From Crotophaga sulcirostris (Eukaryota; Chordata; Aves; Cuculiformes; Crotophagidae), in assembly GCA_013397455.1 (NCBI GenBank), contig VYZB01000168.1:772839-836838 (forward strand): DNA of 64,000 nt. The letters are read 5' to 3'. Positions within the stretch are counted from its first letter, which is position 1. The number at the start of each line of letters is the position of its first letter. A program made the translations under genes and the position numbers. Under the pieces are notes generated by a model, which did no database searches, was not told the DNA's origin, and was given only the letters and a program-made list of their open reading frames with translations. This document shows positions 49,977 through 60,900 of this stretch, piece by piece.

Positions 49977-51935
49977 AGTGATTGGGAGCTACATACCCTG
50001 TAGGCGCACTAAGCAAATTGGCCAGCCTAATTATTATTTTTTGGTATGTCTAATTAAATAGACAAAAGGCCCTCCCTTCACTCTTGCTGTCGGCAGGAGT
50101 TCCACTGGAATGTGCATAATGTCCTCTCATTTGCCCAAGCAGCTGAGCCTTTTCCTTTTCCCGTAGGAGACTGACGTTGACAACTGCCCATGGCTTACCC
50201 ACTTCTACTCAGATACAGACCCAGATCATCAGACAGGATAGAAAACAGGGTAAATTGACCTGGTTATGTTAAAAACTACCAGACGATGCTGTATGATGTG
50301 ACATGCCTTTGTTGCAGGTTAGAAATGTGCCGTGGCCCTTGATAGCAGAACTTGCTATCGCAGAGCCCATCAAATAGTTTCTACCCAGTGTTGGCCAAAT
50401 TCCCTCAAATTTACGGGAACTCTAAAAGTGCAATATTTATCCCCGAACTTCCTGGCATTTTTCCAGCTCTCAACTCTTCTCCTGCTCTGCAATTACATGG
50501 CACCACAGCTCTTCCTTACAGAGCCTCTGTCGACCTGCTGGTTTCACCACTCTGTAACACTAGCCCTTTAACTACAAGCTATGTACAAAGTCTTCCAATG
50601 ACTTGAGTCACTGGAGAGTTTCAGCCGCACACTGATGCAGCCAAAGCTTCTGGTATCTAAAGCTTTCAACTGAAAAAAAGAACACAATTTCAGTGCCTTT
50701 TTTCAGTGAGGCAATTTACTCCTTTTACGTAGCTGCTGCTGAGGATTTCCACTAATGCCAGCACAAAGACAGTCATCTCATAAATGAGGAAGAGTTCATG
50801 GCTGTGGTGAAAATTAAAGTGTTTTCACACATCTAAAAGCCACATCATTACTAAATCACAAAATGTACTCCCACATTTACATGATATATAAGCACTAGCA
50901 TTTTTACTGCATATAGAGGCAAAACCCTCTATTTTTTCCACATAGAAAAAGGGATACAGAGGAAAGAAACATCATGTCATTATATATATGCATGTATGCC
51001 TGTGTAAATGTACAGATAAAAGGAAAAAAATGCAGAATGGCAATTTATCCAGCATAACAGACCATTTCATGCTTTCTCAGTGAACTCTGTGGTTGACCTG
51101 ACAAACAGGTCCCTATTAGAAGAGTATGGTGAAGTATCACCACATCAGTTCTGGTAGAAAACCTTTTACAGGAAAAACCTTATCACTGGTGATCTATAGA
51201 ACAGTCACTTAGTAAAGCTTTCCAAATCCACTGTGCAGGATGGAAAAGCAAAAGACCAGCTTCTGGTTTCTACTACACCTGTGCAAATCCTGAATAACTC
51301 CCTGAGACTGAGAGAAGCCTTCAGTTTCCAGAAAAGATTTATCCAGATAAGCTTATACAGGTGCAGAAAACTCTACCTCAAATTTTGCTTTTTCCAAAAG
51401 TAGAGTTGCTTCACTCTAAGCAGAAACAACGAGGTCAGAGAAACCATAAAATATCTGCTTTATCCTAACCAAATTAAACACCTCTGCAGCTCAGCCCGGC
51501 ATAGGTCTGAAAAATCTACATTGCCGTCACTGCTGTTAAACTTTGTTAAGTCAGCGCCTGATGCTTCACTTCTTAACGAGGCAGTTATTTGTTTCCCAGG
51601 CAATCTCTGGCACCTGCCTGCCTTTTAAAATCAAATAATAATTGAATATGAGGAAAGCGAGACGAAGTAAAGGAGATTTAATAAAGAGAATCTTTGCTGC
51701 ACAGGGAATTTTTTTGGCAGTGATTACGTTACTAATTGATCAGCACATTGCCTGAGAGAAGCCAGAGACAACAATTGTACTTAGCACTGTGGCTGAAAGC
51801 AATGCAGTCAACTACCTCCTCGGCTTTCGCTGTCCGCTGGTTTCACCTGGATTGGTCTGTTCATCTGTAAGAAAGAGCAAAGAGAGATACATAATTAATG
51901 GTGAAATAAAAAATTCATATACAGAGGTTAGCTTT

Positions 51936-51972
51936 AGTTTTCCTTTTTCTTTTTTCTTTTTTTTTTTTTTCC
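51936..51972. repeat. T/C pyrimidine tract
   Basis: TTTTCCTTTTTCTTTTTTC and a run of 14 T ending in CC. Confidence 0.9.
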
Positions 51973-53209
51973 AACATGCATCATTGTTAGCAGCAGAATA
52001 TACGAGGAGGAGAAAAAGCAATTAGTAAGCAAAGAAGTAACTACAGAGTACAGGCTGCTTCTTGGTCTGAGATAAATCAGTGTCACCCCATTGTCCTGAC
52101 GGGGATTCTGTCAAATCTCATTGGGAGAGGGATCTGACTCATTTCATACAAGGTCATGAAATTTTAAGCATAACTTTTTAAATTTCTAATAGTTTTCTCT
52201 GGAAACATTACTGTGTCAGAGCAGAAATGCTTTGTCAGAACTGGGATCAGTGAAACTCTAATTGCAAAGATTTCTTGAGATTGGTATGATAAAAAGAAAA
52301 TGGAAATACGATTTCTGCCTTCACTGTTAGCTCAGTACAGTAGTCACATGTAGTATATCAGACTCCATTTCATACCTGGGGAATGGGACTTGGATCCGGT
52401 TTGCCCACATGCTGCAGCAGTGCTGGCTACTAGAACCTTTATTTCTAGGGGGAGAGGGTAAGATATGAAACAGAACTTCTCTGTTGCTTTTTCAAACACG
52501 TTTTTCCTTTCTCACATCACAACATAAGCATATAAAACCTTGCCATCGTGCTGTGAATAGGTTCTCTGTTCTGCTCTCCATTATATCCTTTCCTGTACAC
52601 TCTCAACAAGAGCATTACAGGTCATCACTGTTCTCAGAGCTGCTCACTCCCAGGAGAGAGGGCAGCAGATGCTCATGATCATCCTCACCAATAGTGCATA
52701 CCATGATGTGGGCATCTGATGAACAGGGATGAGGATACACCCTTCCTGCTAATAGCTGGAGATTCAGATTAGATGAGAATCAGCTGAGATTTTCATCTGA
52801 AAGCTGCTCCCTGCCTTTTCCTCCATGTCATTTAAAGCAATCTATACACTGTGCTGATGGACTATTCAGAATATCTTCCTGTACACGACCATCTCTGAAT
52901 GGAATGAAATTATCCTTTAGATTTGGCAACCAAAGAATGTGCAAGTTCAAACAGGTGTCATAAGGAGCAGGAAGTAGAAAGCAATAGAAATTTCCTATTA
53001 TATTGCTTCTCAGTAAAGTCAGAACACAAATTAGCTAATGAGTGCCACAGGATGCCCGCAGGTAACACTGTCACAGTTTAGCCCAGCCCAGCTTGACTGA
53101 TGGCTAAACAGGAACAACTGGGCTCCTACTTCCCTTCCCCTCTTCCAAGGAAAGAGGAAGGGAGATGAGAGAAAAAGACTTGTGGGTTGGAAACTAAAAC
53201 TAAAAGCAC

Positions 53210-53215
53210 TTTAAT
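53210..53215 (-). terminator. LTR poly(A) signal
   Basis: On the minus strand this reads ATTAAA, about 260 bp downstream of the LTR TATA box. It is followed by a T-rich stretch and the conserved CCAACCCACAAGTC segment that precedes the LTR end. It marks the R/U5 region of the element. Confidence 0.55.
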
Positions 53216-53475
53216 GGAAAAATAAAAAGGAAAATATTATTAACAAGAAAATAATAAAATATATACAAATATGCAAAATGATCCCCCCTCAACTCCACCT
53301 TTCAGTGACTACTTCACCACAGATGTTGCAAAGCAGACACAGCAAAAAGTCCCAGACTGGACTCAGGAACTGGATTCCAAAATTGATGGAACTAGGATCA
53401 GGGCAAAAAGGAGACAAGGTCCTCGCTGGACGCCAACCATCAAAGAAGAAGAACTTGACTCTTATGATCCCTCAC

Positions 53476-53482
53476 TTTTATA
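53476..53482 (-). promoter_or_regulatory. LTR TATA box
   Basis: On the minus strand this reads TATAAAA, preceded by CTCAG, in the position expected for the U3 promoter of the LTR at 53069-53560. Transcription from it would run toward lower coordinates. Whether it is still active is unknown. Confidence 0.6.
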
Positions 53483-53560
53483 CTGAGTATGATGTATACA
53501 GAATAGAATACTCTGTTGGTGTTTTGGGTCACCTGTCCTGTCTGTCCCTGCAGATGTGAG

Positions 53561-56434
53561 CCTTTCTCTCCCCCTTCACTTAATGGCATTTCAGTGACTC
53601 AAGGATGGCTTTGGTTTCTATAGAAATAAGCATAGAAATGTTTTTTCAGCATACCAATGTCCTGTGTTATCACTTCTAGATAGAAATATTGCCCGGAAAA
53701 CATGCAGTTATCTTTCAGAAAATGACGTTGCTTAGATGAAGCTTAGCTAAAAAGTTAGGAAACTGATTCTACTTTAGCGCAAACCTGAACACACTGTCCC
53801 TCTCGTATTTGTGGCTAATCACAGCTGGGCAGTAAGGCTGTTAGTTTTCTTTTTTTTCCTGATTTCCCTGCTTTTTTTTTTTTTGAAAGTGGTTCATAAT
53901 CATTTAGATTTATTCTAATTGCTCTGCATGCATATTTAGTAATAAAAAGTTATCAAGCTGGCTGACAAGTAGGTTAAGATGATGGAGAGCCTAGCAGATT
54001 CTGCTGCATTGTTGTCTCAAGAGGAAAATGTACTTAGCCATAAACTGACTACAGTTACACTCACACTCAGCGAGAGAAGGATCAACGGCTCCAGACGCTA
54101 CTGAGCAATTTCTGCTCTCCTGTATGCCTGTATCATCCAACAAACTAAAGTGCTAAAAGCAACAAAGGATCTTGTACTGGATAAACTTAGTATCAGCCCC
54201 TGCATCTGCAACTGTAAAGACCTGTCAGTCACATGTACCACAAGATATTAGCAGGGTCAGAGGTGATATATTTAGCAGCAGCAGGATGGACATCTCACCA
54301 TAGGGCTTCTGTAAATACATGTGAGCAACTAACTGTTGTAGACATTTAAAGATCTTATTCCACATCGGTGAGCAGCATAATTTATATTATGCAATTCCAA
54401 ATGGTTAAAAAGTCCATTTTTAAGCCACTGTTTAAGATAGGTGTCTAAGATGAAAAGGATGAATGGTCTTCTGCAGTGATTGTTCCTCTTTGCTGGTCAT
54501 AAGGGTAGTCTACTTAGGTGAAACGAACAACTTCTTGGTTCTCATGTGCAGGATAATGAAGCCAAACTGCCCAGATACCGTCCATTTACTTCCCTCAGAC
54601 CCTCAACCACTGCAATTGGTTTTTGTTTACAACAGGTTGGTGTTGACATCATCCATATATTAAGGTCTGACTGTAGAGCTTTTAACTTTCGACAGCTGCA
54701 CTCACGCTACATATTATTGGTTCCTAATGTGGACACAATAACTAATATAAATCAAATGGTCAGAGGAGGGTGGTCAGAGCTCCCTGGTGTTCACTCCAAG
54801 ATAGCCAAAACCTGCATCCCGAGTAGCCACAAATTTGCAGGAGGTGTGCACGATACAACGCAAGAGGCAATGTCTGGGATCCAAAATGAACACAACCTTG
54901 CAAGGCAGAACACTCCATAAATCTACCAACGTATGTATTGATCTGAAGCCTGCTAAAGGCCAGGAAGTCCCAACTGAACTCAAGAAAGCTTTGGACCTAG
55001 CCTTTAGAAAGACTAGACAGAGTTCTTCTTACTTGTTCTTAAATCTGATGTGGTCAGTTTGCAAAAAAAAGAGGACAGCATCAGACCCTTTAGCAAAAAT
55101 GAGAGGACTGATATTTGTTTGCAGTTTGATTTTTTTTTTTTTGAGATTGGGGCATAAGGAAAAAAGACAATCTCAAAGAAAGTGAAAAAAATAGAGGGAG
55201 GGAACGAACATCCAACAGAGGAATAAAAAAAATGGGGAAATTAATAAGTAAAAGGCTACTGTAATTTAATGTACACTATGATTTATACACTTGACAATTT
55301 CTTTATAGACCAAAGAGAAAGTGCTGCCTGCACGGAGCCCATAATACAAATTGAGATCATCTTGACATGAAAGACACCAATTATAGGGAGAAACACTGAG
55401 TGGAAAATAATTAAGTTTCCTCTCTCCATCTATGGATTTTTTTTTCCACAGACATTTTAGGGGCAAGGAGCTGGCATGGGGAGCAGAAAAGGGCAAAGTG
55501 GGGAAATAAAATGGCAGAAAGTTATACCTTTCCCAGTCTGAGGAAATGCCCTTTTGGAAAGCAGGGAATTTCGAGGTTCAAACTTTCTGCTTATTCTTCA
55601 GCTGGAAATTGTTATGGGTTTAATGCAAAGAAACAAAATGTTATACTCCAGACTGTGGTCTTCTGGATAGTTGTTGGGGGAATATTCATATGGACATCTT
55701 TATTATCTATCCTGTCTTTGAGGGCCCTGAGAATGTAATAGGAGAAAGAAGTTTTGCCAGTAAGCAAATTTGATTAATACTATGGGTATCCACATGGGAT
55801 AATAGCAACTACAGATGTAGCTGCGAGGTTTTATTGATCACTATCTCTAGAAGTCTTCAAAAGAGATTTGACAACATGGGAAAAGTCCTAGGTAGGCTGA
55901 TAGAGCATTGAATGGGTGAACTCTTGTTAGGCTCTCCACTAGATTGTGCTACACTTCTGTCCATTGCAGTGGCAGTGGTTGAACTTTCCTCTGAGTATGG
56001 ATGCTTTTTGTAGTCTCCTTTGAAAAATAATTATGGTTTCTTATTCTATATTACCACTTTTGGACTACCACAGTGAAAGAAGTACACTTTTTTTTACCAT
56101 TAGCCTAGAAAGACTTTATGCTCTCTTTAGCCTCCCTCTTATCCTGTAGGACCCAACTAACATTTTTAATTACCTATGTAAACTGTGAAGATTCCTGACA
56201 TTATGGTATCAGAATGCCTGATAGTCATAAACTCATTATAAATCAGGACAATATGTTTATCCTCATTTATGATTCAGAGTCCAATTTGGCCACAAATTTA
56301 CTTTAAAGTGCCTCACTCAACAGCAATTCTGTAACAGAGATAAGCTGAGGACCACTGAAGAACAAAGGGAATTAGGCAAGAGCCAAAAAGTTTAATTCAG
56401 GTTTCTGGTTACATATGGCAGACCTGGCTTTCAA
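53561..56434. other. Non-coding; possible decayed LTR margin
   Basis: The first 150 bp may be the decayed remainder of the LTR. A segment at 53885-53970 (CATAATCATTTAGATTTATT) looks constrained. Near 55840, TCTAGAAGTCTTCAAAAGAG weakly recalls a CR1 3' region. A 124-codon open frame (54546-54920, plus) has no recognisable domain. Confidence 0.5.
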
Positions 56435-56560
56435 AGGGGTGGCAAACTGATGGCAAAGCAGACTTTTATTCACAACTGTGTTCCCAGTGTGGCCTCAGAC
56501 AAAGCCTGTGTCCCAGATTCCCTATCTGTAAACTATGGGCACTGGGTACCACTATAGTTG
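56435..56560 (+). mobile_element. MIR-like SINE relic (plus strand)
   Basis: GTGTGGCCTCAGACAAAGCC, TGTGTCCCAGATTCCCTATC and TGTAAACTATGGGCACTGGG follow the MIR core in order (GTGTGACCTTGGGCAAGTCA, CTGTGCCTCAGTTTCCTCATC, TGTAAAATGGGG). Confidence 0.6.
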
Positions 56561-57629
56561 TTAACTGGCTCCAATCCAGGAAGAGGGTTTGCATGATGTT
56601 TTCCCACAAATGCCATAAGTACTTGGCTCGATGGAGGAGGTAGAACTCCAGGTGCATCACACTTCTCATTTTCCTTCGATCCTTTGCACTTTCTTCTCTG
56701 CTGAAAACCACCTTTACTATCACCTTTGCACACCTTGGACAAGATGATTGTACTTGTTACACTTCATACTCTTCATTTTGCCTTTTTCTCCCTTTTACCT
56801 AAACCCAACCCATTCAAATAATGTTAGATGTCATCCTCTCAGACCAGCTTGCCATTTGCCCCACTTACCCCCACCCCAATCCTCCCTGCAAGTAGAAACA
56901 CGACATCATTTTTCATGTCCAATTACAGCCACTGTGGTGCCACTGTTAAAAGACAGCGCAGGTACTCCTGTCAAAAAGGGTTTGAGTTACAAGAAGCGAT
57001 GAATTACAGCAAGCCCTTTTTCAATTCTCCACAGAAATGAAATGTCAGAGCTTGCTGCTGTATTTTTCTCAGCACCATCAGCTACAGGCCACTGCAGGAA
57101 TTAGACAGGGGACAGACGCTTTTCTGCATCACGATTTTTTTCCTAAAGTTGTCGTTTTCTCCCCCACCAACCTTTCTGTGCTCCCTCTGGCTTTGATATT
57201 AATTTAGAGCAGGTAGAAGGATCACCTGGGAAAGAAGAGCAGGGAGCAGAGACAGCTGATTTCTCACTGTCTCCATCTTTCTTGCTCTTACTGTCCATAC
57301 TTCCCTTTTCTTTCTTGTCTCACTCACTTTTCCACTAGTCATCAATATACCTGATGTTTCTAGCCAAGAGTAAGGCTCTACCAGGCTTTAGAATGCACAA
57401 ATTCAAAGATAAAAAGAAGAAAGGGGAAAAGAATAGGTGGAGACATCCTGATTAGATTCAAATGTGATCTGAGATGTGTGAGAAGATGGGGAGACTACTG
57501 AATATTGCTAAAATTCCATCAATGGTTGGGAAGATCACATCCAAGGCACACAAGAGACGTCTTGGAAATAATCTGCTGGTTGTGCTTCAGGAAGAAGTCA
57601 CTTCAGGAGACAGAAGTGATTCTAGAGTT

Positions 57630-57780
57630 TGTATGATCTGTAAGATCATAGAAGATGACCACATTGGTCATCTATCTAATTAGTCTTTTTACTTCTCCTT
57701 AGAGAGCTTAAGAAATCTAAATTCTCCCTGACAGCAGATTGGAGTGTTTGATTATTTATATAACAATCTGTGAGGAAAAG
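57630..57780 (-). mobile_element. Possible ancient CR1-like fragment (minus strand)
   Basis: GATCATAGAAGATGACC followed by GGTCATCTATCTAATTAGTC resembles the complement of a CR1 3' terminus (ATCATAGAA ... GGTCATCTAGTCCAA). Downstream similarity is weak, so this may be chance. Confidence 0.25.
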
Positions 57781-57839
57781 TATTCCACTGTGCATGTTTT
57801 CTGAAGTTCTCAAAGAGCTGGTACCGTGTAGGCAGTAGA

Positions 57840-57985
57840 GGTGCTAACCTCTGACAAGGCCTATTTCCAGCTCTACACCGGTCTTCCGGATGAATCTGGG
57901 TGTACCATTACATCTACCTCTTTATCAGCTTTCTCTTCTGTACAGTGAATATAAAGGTACCCTAATGTACCATGACGGTGGTTGA
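57840..57985 (+). mobile_element. MIR-like SINE relic (plus strand)
   Basis: ACATCTACCTCTTTATCAGC and TTTCTCTTCTGTACAGTGAA, then TATAAAGGTACCCTA, resemble the MIR core (ACCTCTCTGTGCCTCAGTTT, CCTCATCTGTAAAATGG, GTACCTA). Similarity is moderate. Confidence 0.4.
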
Positions 57986-60900
57986 TGAAAAAAATGTATT
58001 TAAATGCTGGTGTTAAATAAAAAAAACCAAAAAAACAAAAGTCCAGTCATTTATATACTTGAATTATGTGGAAAGATATAACAGCAAATAGCAAACCTTG
58101 CTCTGTCATGTTCTGTTGTGTTTGATATTGTTCAGACATCAGCTCTCTAGACCAATGATGAAACACTGCTGTGACCTAATCACAAAGGATAGGATGCTAA
58201 TGTGAGGTAGCAGGTCTTAGCAAATGCTTATTGGCCACTACTGCATCTCTGTAAATGCTGGATAGCCTCATGAAAGAAAATCCCATCCCAGAACAACTTA
58301 CTTCCTAAAGATACCTTGTAGTTTTTGGTGATCTCCTGACATAGTTGAGATGTTAATTGTAGGTATGAATAGTCTAATAACTGCCCTGAAATTCCCAGAA
58401 AACATGGTTATTCTACAATTATTCAGTGGGAAAGGTTTTTCTGTTCAAGATCTCCCCCCCTAGACACTAAGAGAAATTTCATTTTATCGCTTCTGCTACC
58501 TTTTTAGGGGTCTGCCATGTACACAACAGTAATTCCTCTGAAGTTAACACAGCTGTTTAAGTGAGTAAAGGTACTGGCAGGAATGTGCTTGTAGGAGTGG
58601 GTCATAACTTTTAAAGCATTGAGCAAAATCTGCAGTGAATGAAGGCCCTAAGGAAATGCAAAGTATATTAGTGTCAAAGTTGGAAAGGCCAAGAAAATCA
58701 CCTACAATTGAATTGTGTGTGTGTAATTGCAAAGTTCAAGTAAATCACTCTGTTCCTGATTCTGAGTGACATAATTGAATTATAGTGATCTAAACTAGAT
58801 AGCCATAAGAGTGAATCCAAAGCAATCTCCTCTCTGTGAAGGAAAAAAACAAAGTCAGGGACCAATCCTCAGCTTGGGGAAATTTCTGTGAGTATTGCAG
58901 CCATACAACCAGCCTTCTGTGTTTGTGTATTACAGCTGTAAGGCATAGAGCAAAAACCTGTCCCCTTGAGAACAGAGGTAAGTGCTGTGGTTGCAGGAAT
59001 TGCCAGGTGATTACACATTAAGCATACTTCTGTGTGGGTAATGCAAATTGAAACAATGTTGGATTAATGAAGGAGCAGGGAGAAGAAATGCTTTAGAATG
59101 TTTGGTGAAAAATATCACATTGGGTTGTCTTGTAGGAAGCACTCACTAGGAGTACGTAGCATCTGAAATGTCTCAATCCCAAACCTCATCTAGGTAGTGG
59201 ACTTCTTAATTCCTCCCTACCACACTCTTCCTCACCTGAGGAGATGTGTGTCATAGACATGTACACAAATAGATGAGAAGACCTTAAATGGGAATGTATG
59301 AGTTATGAAAAAAAAGTCTTGAAGGATTTGACCTTTACAAATCAGTCAATGCTCTGGTGCCTACCCCTGAGAATGATTGCTACCGGCCATCCCTGCACTC
59401 TAGGAGTATTTTCTATATATCATATAAAACACATTACAATCCATCCATCTAACTATCGATTCATCTTTCCTCTTGTCTCCTGTATATGGATGAACCTAGA
59501 GGGGGCTTAAGTTCAGTTCAGGTTCATGTGCAGAAGCCTATAGCTTCGAATCCAAAACTTTCTCCCTGCTAAACAGTTTGAACTTCAGTCTGAAGAAACT
59601 CTTAATTTTGTTGATAGCAAAATAGAATCTTTATGAATCCAACAAATCCTTTGGTTTGTACTTGGGCAAGCTAAGCACGTAGTGCTCAGCCTCATGGTGC
59701 CTCTGTTTTTAAATGAAGTGGAGATGAGTAAAGGGGCAACCCAGTCCTCTGCAGGTTTGAGGACAGTAAGAGGAACAAAACACAGGGTGCTTGAAATAAC
59801 AAAGCCTTATATTCCAAAACAAGAGAGACAGCACTCATTATTTTCAGCATTTAAATCTCATAAGTACTGTTTCATGTGCAAATCTGCATGTGAAGGAGAC
59901 AGCAGGCAACCCCTTAAAGCTTTGGGCAGTCATACAGTAAAAATGATGTTTGATGGGTCTGCTTTCACCTGCTAGACTGTGCCACCACACAAACAGCATG
60001 CCCTAAGGTACTCCTGCCCTGATCATCCAGATGGGTGTTTGTTTGCACTCATGGATCTTGCCTAGCTTGTGTGCTTGACCATTCTCTCCTGGGAAAGAAG
60101 GAAGTCTGATGGATGCTGACTTAAGCGTGTGAAATGTGTCTGTAGACCCAGACTCCCTGCATATATGGGAAGTCCCTGGACATTCAATGAGTACACTCAA
60201 GCATGTAAAGAGTCACAGAACTGGCCCACTATTAATGCTAAGCTATATAAAATGTTTTATTTGTCTGTGTATCGTGACAGCAGAGATATAAGTTTTGAAA
60301 GGACATTCTGCTCATTAAATCTAGTTCCCTGCTGCTACCGTGAGCAATCTCAACGTGAAAATCTGTTCATAAACACATCGAGTATGAATATAAAACTAAG
60401 TCAGTCTTTTGCTGTCTTTTCTTTCCTTCCTTCTTCCCTAGTATCAATAGAGATAAGCTTTTCAACAATCTGAACTCTCTTCTAACTTCCCACTTGAGTT
60501 TATTTCAAGACAATTTACATCCAATTTTAAAATGTGCCCAAATCACCTTTTACCTAAAGTCATTCTTCGCTATGCCTGGAATTTTCTGCTAGTCAGCTCT
60601 GCATGCATTTAGTAGAAAGCAACCAAATTCTCTTTTAGCCAAGTTATTGTGATCCCAAACATTCTCAGGGCAGAGCAACAGCACAATCTGCTCATATGAA
60701 GGCAATGCATGTAAATATAACCTAGATGATAACCTAAAACTACCCAACATGGCTAACAAATAACTCTATCTAGGTGGCAATATAGGATTTAAATGAGTGA
60801 TGTGAATATGGGCCTAGGTTCCTAGATCAGTTTTGCAACATGCACTCAGCTTTGGTGTTTGTGGTTGTAAGTTTATGTGTGCCTGCACTGCCTAGTTTAA

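Larger units (their letters stand above)
48126..53068. other. Non-coding, no supported gene
   Basis: Unique sequence between the duplicate pair and the LTR. Notable parts are 49978-50120 and 51480-51860, both with above-background CpG and AT-rich homeodomain-type motifs. Nothing else is recognised. Confidence 0.5.
53069..53560 (-). mobile_element. Avian ERVL-like LTR, probably a solo LTR (minus strand)
   Basis: This is a long terminal repeat of an old endogenous retrovirus, lying on the minus strand. The plus-strand left edge TGTCACAGTTTAGCCC (from 53069) is the complement of a CA-ending LTR terminus. Reading the minus strand there is a TATA box TATAAAA (complement of 53476-53482) and, about 260 bp further on, a poly(A) signal ATTAAA (complement of 53210-53215). 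The AT-rich tract at 53215-53275, the segment around GACTTGTGGGTTGG and the GGGTCACCTGTCCTG block match a common bird LTR in order. The right edge is decayed; homology may extend weakly to about 53700. No primer binding site or gag, pol or env remnant is seen beside it, which favours a solo LTR. The ERVL assignment is from memory of the family. Confidence 0.85.

Noticed and set aside
53271..53559. Two overlapping short open frames (plus)
   Set aside because: Antisense translations of the LTR, not viral genes.
54546..54920. 124-codon open frame (plus)
   Set aside because: No domain recognised and no sign of a processed pseudogene such as a poly(A) tail.
55840..55910. CR1-like 3' region (TCTAGAAGTCTTCAAAAGAG)
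   Set aside because: Only about 25 bp resemble CR1 and the expected downstream landmarks are missing.
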